From: Puia dinghuensis
GTDB taxonomy: Bacteria; Bacteroidota; Bacteroidia; Chitinophagales; Chitinophagaceae
Assembly (NCBI RefSeq): GCF_014642875.1
Contig: NZ_BMJC01000003.1
Span: 868,001 to 932,000, forward strand
Reading direction: 5' to 3'
DNA: 64,000 bases
Shown here: in pieces, positions 1-9,226 of the stretch
Layout: the number at the start of each line of letters is the position of its first letter
Position numbering within the stretch: the first letter of the stretch is position 1
The notes under the pieces: model-generated
Database searches by the model: none
What the model was told of the DNA's origin: nothing
What the model saw: only the letters and a program-made list of their open reading frames with translations
Position numbers and translations under genes: made by a program

Positions 1-249
1 TTCTTCAAAAGCCTGTACGCCCTGGGGCGTGATCTTACAGATGGTTTGAGGGTAGTTATCCTTGAAGGTCTTTGTGACGTCGATGTAGCCGGCCTCCTTT
101 AATTTATTGATCTGAACGCTTAGATTGCCGGCTGTAGCATCCGTCTTTTCCCGGAGATAGGTGAATTCCGCCTCCTTCACCGAGATGAGGATGGATACTA
201 CGGCAAGGCGTAGCTGGGAATGTAATATCGGGTTTAGATCTTTAAACAT
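1..249 (-). CDS. winged-helix transcriptional regulator (partial, C-terminus outside window)
   Basis: The reverse strand from an ATG at 249 reads in frame for 83 codons to the window edge without a stop. The protein begins MFKDLNPILHSQLRLAVVS and carries a winged-helix pattern: a helix, TYLREKTDATAGNLSVQINK as the recognition region, then a wing ending in the KITPQGVQAFEE type. This matches small MarR/ArsR-like one-domain regulators (HTH_34 type). Its start overlaps the stop of the upstream membrane protein gene by 8 bp, so the three genes form one translationally coupled unit. It probably controls its own operon, but the target is not visible. Confidence 0.85.
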   Translation of the reverse strand, partial: MFKDLNPILHSQLRLAVVSILISVKEAEFTYLREKTDATAGNLSVQINKLKEAGYIDVTKTFKDNYPQTICKITPQGVQAFEE

Positions 250-835
250 GTTTTTCTTTTGCTTTCAGATAGCACTTTCTAAGGATGAGCCCGGGGATGA
301 ACCAGGCCAAAAGAGCCCCGGCGGCGATGCATAGCATCGTATACGGATAATTACAATAGAGGCTCACCACAGCCAGCGCCCAGCAGGCCAGGCCTCCCAG
401 CAGCATGGGCCGGAAGCCACGGGTATAGCCGGTGGCAAAAGTGGGTACCCCGTAGAGCGTGAGGTAAATAGCGCCCTCCCCATTGACAGGATAGCGGCCG
501 AAGACAAAGGTCAGCAGCCAGACAGCAATGCCAAAGCTGATCCAGATGCCGCCCAGATGGTCTTCATCATAAGACCGGTATCTCTTGCCCTTGCGTTCGC
601 GGACGGCAATGACCACCTGCGGCACTACCGCCACGATGGTCAATAACCAAATATAATCCAGCGCCGGCCACTTGAGGTAATAGTTGGCAAAAGTCACGAG
701 GCTGCAAATAGGGATCACGGTACCCCAGAGAAGAGCGCTAAGCCCGCTGTTGAGATAATCTCTACGGGCCCGCTTGATCATCCTGGTGATGAGTTCGAGG
801 CTTTCCTGGCCGGTCATTTCTTTTTCCTGTTCCAT
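242..835 (-). CDS. multi-spanning membrane protein of unknown function
   Basis: A 197-residue protein with a short charged N-terminus (SLELITRMIKRARRDY) followed by about five hydrophobic segments. It resembles its upstream neighbour in length, in the SLE/SLRxIxxMI start and in helix spacing, so the two are likely tandem paralogues. It starts on an ATGA overlap with the upstream gene and ends inside the start of the winged-helix regulator. Such regulator plus small membrane protein sets are common in Bacteroidota and have no assigned function. No catalytic motif was seen. Confidence 0.8.
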   Translation of the reverse strand: MEQEKEMTGQESLELITRMIKRARRDYLNSGLSALLWGTVIPICSLVTFANYYLKWPALDYIWLLTIVAVVPQVVIAVRERKGKRYRSYDEDHLGGIWISFGIAVWLLTFVFGRYPVNGEGAIYLTLYGVPTFATGYTRGFRPMLLGGLACWALAVVSLYCNYPYTMLCIAAGALLAWFIPGLILRKCYLKAKEKHV

Positions 836-1437
836 CAGTTGGGTTGGTTTAGTAGTTGCTTTTTATATTCGCCACGAAGCAGGTATCCCGGGATGATATA
901 GCTCAGCAGGACTGCCCCGGATGTCAGCAGCATATTGGTTACAGCATCGACGAAGGTCATGAGAATGACTATTGCCCAGCAGGCTGCGGCGCCCCAGACC
1001 AGGGGTGGGAATTTCAGCATACGACCGGTGAGAAAGCAGCCAACGGAATACAGGATGAGAAATATGGGATAACAGTGCTCCCAGTCTCCCCGCCGGAGGA
1101 AGATGATGACGATGAGTATCTGCACGACAAAGATGCAGAGCCAGATGCTGGCCAGTCCTTCGTCGATGAAGGTCTTTACCCTGGGGGGCTTATTCTTCAC
1201 CCGTCTCACGATAGAAATGATAAAGCCCAGGAACATGACGTTCCAGGCAGCGCCATTGGCAGGGGTTTTTACGAAAACAACCAGGATATATTGGAGGAGT
1301 GCACCGCTAAACACCAGCCATCCCCAAACAAGGAAATAAAAGCTGTTGTCCACGACGGAAGTCTTTGTTTTGTCGATCATGGTCTGAATGACCCTGAGGC
1401 TGTCTTCCGGTGAGAAGTTCTCCGTATTATTCTCCAT
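835..1437 (-). CDS. multi-spanning membrane protein, paralogue of downstream gene
   Basis: A 200-residue protein with a cytoplasmic-looking N-terminus (SPEDSLRVIQTMIDKTKTSV) and about five transmembrane segments. It is the first gene of a three-gene operon with a second membrane protein and a winged-helix regulator. A -7-like element TACCTTTC (plus strand 1460-1467) lies just upstream of its ATG, beside the terminator hairpin of the preceding operon. No known family could be named with confidence. Confidence 0.8.
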   Translation of the reverse strand: MENNTENFSPEDSLRVIQTMIDKTKTSVVDNSFYFLVWGWLVFSGALLQYILVVFVKTPANGAAWNVMFLGFIISIVRRVKNKPPRVKTFIDEGLASIWLCIFVVQILIVIIFLRRGDWEHCYPIFLILYSVGCFLTGRMLKFPPLVWGAAACWAIVILMTFVDAVTNMLLTSGAVLLSYIIPGYLLRGEYKKQLLNQPN

Positions 1438-1467
1438 GATACAAATTGGGTTTAAGCAGGAAAGGTA

Positions 1468-1501
1468 GCGCGCCTGAACGACAAAGCCGGTTCAGACGCG
1501 C
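1468..1501 (-). terminator. terminator hairpin behind the TPR/TonB receptor operon
   Basis: Arms of 12 nt (1468-1479 and 1490-1501) pair with one G-U and enclose a 10-nt loop. On the minus strand it follows the stop of the TPR gene and is followed by a short pyrimidine tract. It also sits just before the promoter of the membrane protein operon. A 14-bp AT-rich palindrome, gacatatatatgtc, lies at 1512-1525. Confidence 0.55.
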
Positions 1502-1525
1502 ACATTTTACTGACATATATATGTC

Positions 1526-2152
1526 TTATTGACATTGAGAAAGCATTTGTTCCGCCTGTTTCTCGCCCCAGGTGGGGTATAGCGGCTTTGGCTGCGCGCT
1601 TTTGTACAGGGCGATCGACTTTTCGAACAATGGCTTTGCCTTGTCCTTACCACCGCCGAACTGGGTCGGAGTACCAAAGAGGCTCATCCCCTGGAGGTAG
1701 TAGAGCCGGGGGTTGTTAGGATCGGCTTCCATTCCTTTCTGGAGGGCGGCTGCGGCATCTTTACCATTGGTGGCCCAGCGGGTCGAGGGATCTACCAGCA
1801 TCTGCTGGGTGGCGGACATGTTCTCTACAGCATAGAGCTCGGAATTCTTTTCGATGGCTTCAGCCTTGGCAAGGTAGGCGTTGATCTTGGCAGAGTTGGC
1901 GTCCTTGTCCTGGGTAGCGGGGTTCCAGCCGATCCAGGTCTGGGCAAGGGCGGCATAGTAATAGGGGAGCCATTTGGTCTTTTCGGCATCGCCGATGCGA
2001 TCGAAAGTTCCGGCCAGGCTTTGCAGATCGTCGATGGTCTTGGCGGAGTCGAGCAGGGTAATGTTCTTCTGCATCACCTGGGTGTACTTGTCGGACTGAG
2101 CGCCTGCTGCGAGGGAGATCAGCAGGGTAAAGAAAAGGATTGTCTTACGCAT
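1526..2152 (-). CDS. exported TPR-like protein
   Basis: A 208-residue protein with a clear signal peptide (ILFFTLLISLAAGAQS). The mature part is helical and contains tetratricopeptide-like segments, for example AALQKGMEADPNNPRLYYLQG and a following helix pair near residues 135-175. Probably periplasmic. It lies 35 bp downstream of the TonB receptor in the same orientation, so the two are probably co-transcribed and the protein may assist the receptor. Its exact role is unknown. Confidence 0.75.
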   Translation of the reverse strand: MRKTILFFTLLISLAAGAQSDKYTQVMQKNITLLDSAKTIDDLQSLAGTFDRIGDAEKTKWLPYYYAALAQTWIGWNPATQDKDANSAKINAYLAKAEAIEKNSELYAVENMSATQQMLVDPSTRWATNGKDAAAALQKGMEADPNNPRLYYLQGMSLFGTPTQFGGGKDKAKPLFEKSIALYKSAQPKPLYPTWGEKQAEQMLSQCQ

Positions 2153-2187
2153 AGATGTAGTTTTTATGATGTGAAATGGTGAATGGT

Positions 2188-4446
2188 TTATAAGTTGTTG
2201 TTAATGGCGTCCTGCGAGCGATCGACACCCCAGCTGATGAAGCAGCCGACGAAGTAGAATCGTTTGGCCGGGGGTGTTATGGGTTGTTTGTAGAGGCCGC
2301 TGTAAGAGAAATTATACCCATAGACCGAATTATATCCCAACACATTGCTCACGCTTGCAAAGAGGACCACGAAGGACTTTGCCTTGTTATTGCCCATGCT
2401 CGGGATATATTCGGCGCTGAGATTCAGGCTGTTGTAATCCACTGTCTTACCCTGTTCGGCCAGATTATATTTGAGTCCGTTGAGCATGAGGTTGTAATAC
2501 GGCCGGCCGGTGGCGTAGCTGTATGTCACGTTGACGCCGGACTTGATCTTGGTAAAGAAGCGTTTCATGACAAGGGAAGCGGTGTGGGTGGCAGCGAAGT
2601 TGGGTGTCATTTGCTCGGTGAAGTTGAGATAGTTGCGTTTGGTATCCAGGTAGGAATAGCTGATCCAGTAGTCGAAGTTCTTAATGCTCTTCTTGTCACG
2701 CCAGAACAGCTCGAAGCCTTTCGCATAGCCGCTGCCGCTGTTGTTATAGGTGGAATAGTAATAATTGATGGGGACGGTCTTGATGAGATCTTCGTACTTC
2801 TTATAGTAGGCTTCGATGCGGAAGATGCGATCTTTCGACATCTTCTGATAGTTGATGATATAGTGAGTGGCCTTTGTGAAGCCGACATTGGTCGTAGCGA
2901 AAAGCTGGTTACTCTCCGGTTTTTGGTAGAAGATGCCATAGGCCAGGGATACCTGGGCTTCCGGACCGGTGCGGTAAGCGAGGGATACCCGGGGAGCGAT
3001 GTCGGATTTATTGATCACGCTGGAGTGTTCGTAGCGGACGCCAACCTTTGCCGCCAGCGCATTGGTGAGGTAGATGTCGGATTCTGCGAACAGGGAATTG
3101 AAATTATCCGTGAATTTGTACAGGGTATCGGTGTGGTAGGCCGGGTTGCGGTATTTCTGGTAGTTGTACGAATACCAGTATTCGGAGCCAAACCGGATGG
3201 CGCTGAGGGTGCCCAGTTTCTTGTCGAAGACGGCGCGCACCTGTGAGAGATCCTGCCGCTGGTCGATGTTGAAGCCCTTGTAGTTCATCCAGAAGACGGA
3301 GTCGTTGAAAGACTGGTCCTGGTTGGCGGCGTTCTGCACCCGCTGGCCGAGGTTATCCAGGTTGGTGCTGTAGCTGGCGCCGAGGTCCATTTTCCAGCCG
3401 TTGCTAAGGTAGTCGCGCCAACTAAGGTTGTTGTACCAGTTGTGGTTGGTGAGGCCAAAGGCGTCTTTCATATTGAGGCTGTCCCAGTCCTGGCGGCGTA
3501 GACCCAGATCGTTATAGGCGAAGGTCGTATAGTATTTGATCATCCCGCCGCTCTTGGTACGGATGCGGAAGTTGGCGTCACCGTTGTGGAATTGAGGCAT
3601 CCGGAAATAGTCGACGTCCTGAGGAATGGCTTTGAAATAGGCGTAGGCGTTGACATAGTCGTAGCTGAACCCATAGGAAGATTGCTTATTCCTGGCCAGC
3701 TGCTGCGTGCCCAGGCCAACCACCAGTGGAGAGATGGTGGCGTCGATCTCCGATTTTTCGGGCAGGTCGATGGATTCGAGCAGGACGACGGAAGAAAGGG
3801 CCTGACCGTAGAGGGCGGAATAGCCGCCGGTGCTGAATACCGTCCCTTTAAAAAGGAAGGGGGAGAACCGGCCCCGTTGGGCGATGTCGGGTACGCTGGT
3901 GTAGTAGGGGTTGTTGACCAGGGTTCCATCTATATATTGTTTGGCCTCGTAACCGGCGCCGCCGCGTACGAAGAGGCCTTCCTGCTCGCCTACCTGCTGG
4001 GCGCCGGGGAGAGTTTTGAGGGCCGCGGTGATATCGGCGTTGGAGCCGGCGGTGGTGGCTACGTCGATGGAGCTGAGTACGGCCCCGCGTTTGGCGTCGC
4101 CGGCGGTGAAGGAGCCGGCGGTGATCGTTACGGCTTTGAGTTCGCTAAGCTGTTCTTTGAGGGCGATATGGAGTTCGATGGGGGTACCGGAGAGGGTGAC
4201 GGTCTGTTCGACGGGGTTATAGCCGATGTTGGTAATGGTAAGGGTTTGAGCGCCTGTTTCGGCTGCTTCGAAGTGGAATTTTCCGAGGGAGTCGGCGGTG
4301 GCGCCGTCATAAGAGTCTTTTATGGTGATGCTGGCGCCGCGGAGGGGGTGGCCTTTACCGTCTTTTACAGATCCGGATATGCGGGTCTGGGCGTGGAGCC
4401 AGCCGGTGAGCAGGAGGAGGGCTATGAATAAGGCAGGTGTTCTCAT
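2188..4446 (-). CDS. TonB-dependent outer-membrane receptor
   Basis: A 752-residue protein with a signal peptide (FIALLLLTGWLHAQT), an N-terminal carboxypeptidase-regulatory-like beta-sandwich (about residues 22-105), a plug domain (about 115-220, with SAGDAK/LPGAQQVGEQEGLFVRG type features) and a long beta-barrel ending in an aromatic-rich C-terminus. It is smaller than SusC proteins and has no SusD partner, so it belongs to the siderophore/cofactor-type TonB receptors. The substrate cannot be read from sequence. The promoter carries a perfect inverted repeat, so expression is probably repressible. Confidence 0.88.
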   Translation of the reverse strand: MRTPALFIALLLLTGWLHAQTRISGSVKDGKGHPLRGASITIKDSYDGATADSLGKFHFEAAETGAQTLTITNIGYNPVEQTVTLSGTPIELHIALKEQLSELKAVTITAGSFTAGDAKRGAVLSSIDVATTAGSNADITAALKTLPGAQQVGEQEGLFVRGGAGYEAKQYIDGTLVNNPYYTSVPDIAQRGRFSPFLFKGTVFSTGGYSALYGQALSSVVLLESIDLPEKSEIDATISPLVVGLGTQQLARNKQSSYGFSYDYVNAYAYFKAIPQDVDYFRMPQFHNGDANFRIRTKSGGMIKYYTTFAYNDLGLRRQDWDSLNMKDAFGLTNHNWYNNLSWRDYLSNGWKMDLGASYSTNLDNLGQRVQNAANQDQSFNDSVFWMNYKGFNIDQRQDLSQVRAVFDKKLGTLSAIRFGSEYWYSYNYQKYRNPAYHTDTLYKFTDNFNSLFAESDIYLTNALAAKVGVRYEHSSVINKSDIAPRVSLAYRTGPEAQVSLAYGIFYQKPESNQLFATTNVGFTKATHYIINYQKMSKDRIFRIEAYYKKYEDLIKTVPINYYYSTYNNSGSGYAKGFELFWRDKKSIKNFDYWISYSYLDTKRNYLNFTEQMTPNFAATHTASLVMKRFFTKIKSGVNVTYSYATGRPYYNLMLNGLKYNLAEQGKTVDYNSLNLSAEYIPSMGNNKAKSFVVLFASVSNVLGYNSVYGYNFSYSGLYKQPITPPAKRFYFVGCFISWGVDRSQDAINNNL

Positions 4447-4462
4447 TTCTCATAATTTTAAG

Positions 4463-4494
4463 CTAAGGTAAATTGGTTTATAATATAAACCAAA
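4463..4494 (-). promoter_or_regulatory. promoter with embedded palindromic operator for the TonB receptor
   Basis: On the minus strand a TTTG -33 element (4491-4494) and a TACCTTAG -7 element (4463-4470) are separated by 20 nt. Nearly the whole spacer is a perfect inverted repeat, TTGGTTTATA (4473-4482) and TATAAACCAA (4484-4493), with one nucleotide between the arms. A dimeric repressor binding there would block the promoter. The regulator is not identified. Confidence 0.6.
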
Positions 4495-4497
4495 CTA

Positions 4498-4949
4498 TTT
4501 TATAAATTTATTTAGAAATCTCGGTTGAGGGCGGGAAATGGGGGTTGAATGGGGTGTTTTTACCGGTGAAGGCGCGCAAAAAAAAAGCCAGGCTTAGACA
4601 AGCCCGGCGGTTGTTGATCGTACCCTTTAAAACTAAAATCTTCGTGTTCCCTATATTTTGGATAGCAGTCCGATCCTTTGGCCGCGGCCGAGGACAAGAG
4701 TTGCTACTATGATAATCAGTTGTATACGGGTTCAACCGCGGTAGAGGAGTCGATGATCTTGTACGGATCCCCTGGCGATAATGGCCCGGTCATTCTTTTT
4801 CGTCCAGTGAACGGATGAACTTACAATAAAGGATTGGAAATAAAAAGTAATGGAGTGTTTTTCGGGAGCTTGGAGAGTCGTCGATGATGACGCTGTAAAG
4901 ATTATAAAAGGTTTCGAATTCTGCAAGGGTTACGGGCACTTTTTTTAAC
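4498..4949. other. long non-coding or remnant stretch between TonB receptor and atpA
   Basis: This stretch has no convincing gene. On the minus strand a 49-codon reading frame opens with GTG at 4939 and stops at 4790, and a 25-codon frame overlaps its stop through ATGA. Both are too short to trust. A strong minus-strand terminator lies at 4578-4608, which implies that something upstream is transcribed. A weak -7-like sequence TAATCTTT is near 4890. Confidence 0.4.
4578..4608 (-). terminator. strong intrinsic terminator of an unidentified transcript
   Basis: The arms 4587-4595 and 4600-4608 form a 9-bp stem (one G-U) with a 4-nt loop. On the minus strand it is followed directly by nine T residues (4578-4586 on the plus strand are A). 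It is too far from atpA, which has its own terminator, so it probably ends a separate small transcript. Confidence 0.7.
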
Positions 4950-4983
4950 AAAGAAGGCCGCACTTGGGTGGTGCGGCCTCTTT
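4950..4983 (-). terminator. intrinsic terminator after atpA
   Basis: The GC-rich stem GGCCGCAC/GTGCGGCC, extended by AAAGA/TCTTT, has a 7-nt loop and a T-rich tail on the minus strand. It lies 19 bp after the atpA stop codon and so closes the ATP synthase operon. Confidence 0.75.
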
Positions 4984-5001
4984 GGGTATTCTTGACATTT
5001 C

Positions 5002-6579
5002 TTATTTGTACTGTGGGACGAGGCCGTTAGCAAGCTCGACCATTTTCTTGACTCCATCGTCGGGTAGATTACCCTTCTTGAACTCCGCGAGCACGTCGGG
5101 CAATTTGTTCTCCATCTCCATCAGGAAGTGGTCTTCGAATTCTTTCACCTTACTGACCTTTACCTGCCGCAACAGGCCCTGGGTCCCGAGGTAGATGATC
5201 GCTACCTGCTTTTCTACGGGGAAGGGGGAGTATTGCGGTTGTTTGAGAATCTCCACATTACGTGCGCCCTTGTCGATGATCAGCTTGGTGGCTGCATCGA
5301 GGTCGCCGCCGAATTTGGAGAAGGCTTCCATCTCACGGTAGAGGGCCTGGTCCAATTTGAGGGTACCGGCCACTTTCTTCATCGACTTGATCTGGGCGTT
5401 GCCACCTACGCGGCTAACGGAGATGCCCACGTTGATAGCGGGGCGGATGCCGGAGTTGAACAGGTTACCCTCCAGGAATATCTGTCCATCGGTGATGGAG
5501 ATCACGTTGGTGGGGATATAAGCAGATACGTCACCGGCCTGCGTCTCGATGATCGGCAGGGCTGTCAGCGAACCGCCTCCTTTTACGAGGTGACGGATGG
5601 AATTGGGAAGATCGTTCATATTCTTTGCCACGTTGTCGTCGGAGATGATCTTGGCGGCGCGTTCGAGCAGACGGCTGTGCAGATAGAATACATCACCGGG
5701 ATAGGCTTCGCGACCTGGCGGGCGGCGGAGCAGCAGAGATACTTCCCGATAAGCAACGGCCTGTTTCGAAAGGTCATCATAGATGATGAGCGCGGGTCTG
5801 CCGCTATCGCGGAAGAACTCACCGATAGCAGCGCCGGCGAAGGGGGCGTAGAACTGGAGGGGAGCCGGATCGGAAGCCGAAGCAGCTACGATCACCGTGT
5901 AATCGAGTGCGTCATTGTCAGCCAGGGTTTTCATAACACCGGCTACGGTGGAAGCCTTCTGCCCGATGGCAACATAGATGCAGAATACGGGCTTACCGGC
6001 CTTATAAAACTCTTTCTGGTTGATGATAGTGTCGATAGCGATGGCAGTCTTTCCGGTCTGGCGGTCGCCGATGATCAGCTCACGTTGTCCACGGCCAATG
6101 GGGATCATGGCGTCGATAGACTTGATACCGGTTTGCAGCGGCTCTTTCACCGGCTCACGGAAGATAACACCCGGGGCCTTACGCTCGAGGGGCATTTCAT
6201 ATTTTTCGCCGGAGATGGGGCCTTTCCCGTCGATGGGTTCGCCGAGCGTGTTCACCACCCGGCCAAGCATGCCTTCTCCGACCTTGATGGAAGCAATTTT
6301 ACCGGTACGACGAACGGTTGCGCCTTCCTTGATGTCTCCGCTCTCCCCCATCAATACCACACCCACGTTGTCTTCTTCCAGGTTGAGAGCGATGGCTCTT
6401 ACGCCATTTTCGAATTCCACCAGCTCACCTGCGCCGACATTGCTGAGTCCATACACCCGGGCGATGCCATCGCCTACCTGCAGGACGGTGCCGACTTCTT
6501 CCAGCTCCGCGGAAACATTTGCATTGCTCAATTGCTGGCGCAATATCGCTGAAATTTCATCCGGTTTGATCTCTGCCAT
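5002..6579 (-). CDS. atpA: F1Fo ATP synthase subunit alpha
   Basis: A 525-residue regulatory nucleotide-binding subunit of the F1 head. It shows the alpha-subunit P-loop [11 protein letters not shown] near residue 172, the N-terminal beta-barrel ([20 protein letters not shown]) and the signature [14 protein letters not shown]. The length is normal. It is the last gene of the atpB-E-F-H-A run and is followed by a terminator. atpG, which follows atpA in many bacteria, is not in the window, nor are atpD and atpC. Confidence 0.98.
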   Translation of the reverse strand: MAEIKPDEISAILRQQLSNANVSAELEEVGTVLQVGDGIARVYGLSNVGAGELVEFENGVRAIALNLEEDNVGVVLMGESGDIKEGATVRRTGKIASIKVGEGMLGRVVNTLGEPIDGKGPISGEKYEMPLERKAPGVIFREPVKEPLQTGIKSIDAMIPIGRGQRELIIGDRQTGKTAIAIDTIINQKEFYKAGKPVFCIYVAIGQKASTVAGVMKTLADNDALDYTVIVAASASDPAPLQFYAPFAGAAIGEFFRDSGRPALIIYDDLSKQAVAYREVSLLLRRPPGREAYPGDVFYLHSRLLERAAKIISDDNVAKNMNDLPNSIRHLVKGGGSLTALPIIETQAGDVSAYIPTNVISITDGQIFLEGNLFNSGIRPAINVGISVSRVGGNAQIKSMKKVAGTLKLDQALYREMEAFSKFGGDLDAATKLIIDKGARNVEILKQPQYSPFPVEKQVAIIYLGTQGLLRQVKVSKVKEFEDHFLMEMENKLPDVLAEFKKGNLPDDGVKKMVELANGLVPQYK

Positions 6580-6617
6580 AATTGTATTCTGTTTGAAGTT
6601 TGTTTGTTGTTGTCGGT

Positions 6618-7184
6618 TTACCTGATCTTATATATAAAGTCGTTGTTCTGGAATTGTTTCCTGATATTGTTGAGCTCGAATGCGACGCTGGTGTCTATCC
6701 GCTGGTCACCGATCTCGAGGATAAAGCCGCCGATGAGTTCCTGTCTTACATCCGTATCGAGCTCGATCTGCTGCAGCTGGCGTTCGGTGCGCAACTTCTG
6801 CAGGAGAGCCTGTTTGATGTCGTCGCTTACTGGCACCGCGGTAGTCAGCTTCACCACGGAGATGCCCTTATAGTCCTTGTATTGTTGCACAAAAGCGACA
6901 GCGATCTCCGGGAGATTGCCTTCCCGTTCTTTATTCAGCAACAAGGTGATGAAGGCCCTGGTAAGGGAGCTGATCTTAGCGGCGAAGATGGCGTCAAGTA
7001 TCTTCCCTTTCTTATCTGCCTTTATGATAGGGCTGCGCAGGAGGTTTACCAACTCATGGCTGCTACGGAAGGTATCCTGCAGGAGCAGCATGTCCTTGTA
7101 TACCTCTTCCAGCTCTCCTTTTTCAATGGAAAGATCGAGGATCGATTTGGCATAACGGGCCGCTAAACGGGGATTGGGCATCAT
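6618..7184 (-). CDS. atpH: F1Fo ATP synthase subunit delta
   Basis: A 188-residue protein of normal delta length. It links the b-subunit stalk to the F1 head. It begins [20 protein letters not shown] and ends with the conserved [20 protein letters not shown]. The gene starts 4 bp after the atpF stop and is followed by atpA, so position and sequence agree. Confidence 0.96.
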   Translation of the reverse strand: MMPNPRLAARYAKSILDLSIEKGELEEVYKDMLLLQDTFRSSHELVNLLRSPIIKADKKGKILDAIFAAKISSLTRAFITLLLNKEREGNLPEIAVAFVQQYKDYKGISVVKLTTAVPVSDDIKQALLQKLRTERQLQQIELDTDVRQELIGGFILEIGDQRIDTSVAFELNNIRKQFQNNDFIYKIR

Positions 7185-7188
7185 AAGG

Positions 7189-7683
7189 TTAGTTGAGTTT
7201 CACTTCGTTGGACAATTGACGGATATAGGTCTCCTGTTCGCTTTTGTTCTCCAGCTGACGGCGCAGGATCTTTTCCGCAACCTCTACCACCAGGGTTCCC
7301 ACCTGGTTTTTCACCTCGGTGAGGGCTGCCATCTTCTGCTGTTCGATAGCGGCCTGGGCATCGACGATAATCTTGGCGGCTTCCTGTTTGGCCATATCCT
7401 TTGCTTCGTTGATCATCTTGTCCTTTGTCTCCCGGGCTTCTTTGAGCAGCTGGGCCCTTTCTTCCCGGGCCTTGGCCAGGAGGGCTTCGTTCTCATTCTT
7501 CATCTGGGCCATCTCCATTTTGATCTTCTCGGCAGACGCCAGCGAATCGGAGATGCCTTTTTCCCTTTCTTTAAGGCTTTTCAATATCGGCTTCCAGGCA
7601 AGCTTGCGCAGGATGATAAGCAACAGCAGGAAAATAACAATATTCCAAACGAATAAGCCTAAGTCGGGTGTTAAGAGATCCAT
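7189..7683 (-). CDS. atpF: F1Fo ATP synthase subunit b
   Basis: A 164-residue subunit b with one N-terminal membrane helix (FVWNIVIFLLLLIILRK) and a long charged coiled coil rich in K, E and A that forms the peripheral stalk. The start is placed at the ATG at 7683 (MDLLTPDLG), which matches the usual b start. An in-frame ATG at 7752 would add 23 atypical residues and would run through a terminator-like hairpin. Confidence 0.95.
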   Translation of the reverse strand: MDLLTPDLGLFVWNIVIFLLLLIILRKLAWKPILKSLKEREKGISDSLASAEKIKMEMAQMKNENEALLAKAREERAQLLKEARETKDKMINEAKDMAKQEAAKIIVDAQAAIEQQKMAALTEVKNQVGTLVVEVAEKILRRQLENKSEQETYIRQLSNEVKLN

Positions 7684-7714
7684 GTTATATCTTATAAAGT
7701 TTTTTAGAGAAAAA

Positions 7715-7749
7715 TACTGCATCCTCGGCCCTGTGCGTCGGATGCAGTA
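7715..7749 (-). terminator. terminator-like hairpin between atpE and atpF
   Basis: A perfect 10-bp stem, TACTGCATCC (7715-7724) with GGATGCAGTA (7740-7749), encloses a 15-nt loop. On the minus strand it is followed by TTTTTCTC. It lies in the 81-bp gap after the c-subunit gene. It could act as an attenuator or stabilise the atpB-atpE message, giving more subunit c than stalk and F1 subunits. Confidence 0.55.
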
Positions 7750-7764
7750 CATTTTTTACGTGCC

Positions 7765-8025
<261 letters not shown>

Positions 8026-8043
8026 TTATAATTAAAAAAGAGT

Positions 8044-9207
8044 TTATGCTACTACGGTTTCGGCATGATGCCCATGATCTTCCTCATGGCCTCCTTCGAA
8101 GGCTTGCGCGATAAACACGGCCGTCAGGTTGGCAAAGATAAAGGCTTGTATGAAGGCGACCAGGACTTCGATGAGGTAGATGAATATCGAAAGCAGGACG
8201 AAGAAGGGTGAGGTTCCCCAGCCCAGCGCGGTGTTCATGGCGCCGAAGATAAAGATGAGGCAGATGAAGCTGAGGATAATGATGTGCCCCGAGATCATGT
8301 TGGCAAAAAGACGGATGATCAGGGCGAAAGGCTTTGTAAAGATGCCCATTATTTCCACCGGAAACATGATCACCTTGATGGGACCGGGAACGGGCGGATT
8401 GAAGATATGTCCCCAGTAGTGCCTGCCCGTGCTGATCATGATGGCTATGAAGGAGAGTATCCCCAGTGCCGCGGTAAAGGCAATGTTCCCGGTGACATTG
8501 GCTGTACCAGGGATCAGGCCGAGCAGGTTGTTAATCAGGATGAAGAAGAACACGGTGAGCAGGAAAGGCATGTATTTTTCATACTTGTCGCCCAGGTTGC
8601 TTTTCCCTACCTCATCGCGGACAAAGGTGATCACCGGCTCAACGACATTCTGGAACCCCGTGGGCGCCGTGGTGACCCCCTGGCCATTCCGGTATTTAGC
8701 GGCGATGCCCGGCATGATCCACAGCAGGATGAGAGCGGAAATTATAGCCTGAACAGCATTGCGGGTAAGCGAGAGATCATAAACCTTGCCGGATGGGTCT
8801 ACATCGCCGGCTTCATTGACCGCCCAGATCTTCCCGGGCCGGTAGACCTTGTCATTCAGTTTCTTTTCCCCGACGTATTCTTCTGTGAGCAGGCGATAAC
8901 CATTATAGGTCTGTTCGCCATGTTCGAATTTCGAGGACATAAACACCGACCAGCCCTTTGTGGGCGAATACAGGATCACCGGCAGCGGAATGAACACCGG
9001 TTTCTTATTGAACGTATAAAAATGGAATTCGTGGGCGTCGGAAACGTGTTCCAGGATGATCTTGGAGGGGTTTAGTTTTGGGGCTTCCTTTTGGCCGGCC
9101 TCAGCGGGATCACCGGGTGCGGCATGTACTTTCGACACATTAAAAAAAAACACGAAAACCAGGCTGAAAACCGCGACCAATATAGATTTGAAGCATTTTG
9201 ACCCCAT
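8044..9207 (-). CDS. atpB: F1Fo ATP synthase subunit a
   Basis: A 387-residue subunit a, the stator of the proton channel. It has the essential arginine in ALIIRLFANMISGH and several membrane helices in the C-terminal 250 residues. The N-terminal 130 residues are an extension with a cleavable signal peptide (VFSLVFVFFFNVSKVHA) and a soluble domain, as is usual for Bacteroidota. First gene of the atp operon, with a consensus -7 element 20 bp upstream. Confidence 0.96.
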   Translation of the reverse strand: MGSKCFKSILVAVFSLVFVFFFNVSKVHAAPGDPAEAGQKEAPKLNPSKIILEHVSDAHEFHFYTFNKKPVFIPLPVILYSPTKGWSVFMSSKFEHGEQTYNGYRLLTEEYVGEKKLNDKVYRPGKIWAVNEAGDVDPSGKVYDLSLTRNAVQAIISALILLWIMPGIAAKYRNGQGVTTAPTGFQNVVEPVITFVRDEVGKSNLGDKYEKYMPFLLTVFFFILINNLLGLIPGTANVTGNIAFTAALGILSFIAIMISTGRHYWGHIFNPPVPGPIKVIMFPVEIMGIFTKPFALIIRLFANMISGHIIILSFICLIFIFGAMNTALGWGTSPFFVLLSIFIYLIEVLVAFIQAFIFANLTAVFIAQAFEGGHEEDHGHHAETVVA

Positions 9208-9226
9208 ACCGTCCTGAAATTTGCCG

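Noticed and set aside
4722-4742. A T-loop-like word GGTTCAACC suggesting a tRNA
   Set aside because: Flanking bases do not form the T stem and no acceptor or anticodon arm can be drawn.
4508-4926. Two short minus-strand frames (75 and 64 codons) between the TonB receptor and atpA
   Set aside because: Composition is unlike protein, the first overlaps the terminator at 4578-4608, and no start signal or family resemblance was seen.
5128-6552. 474-codon open frame on the plus strand opposite atpA
   Set aside because: It is the antisense shadow of a certain gene. High third-position GC in this genome opens long false frames. The same holds for 22045-23583, 20335-21906, 47414-49102 and 49265-50818 opposite SusC genes.
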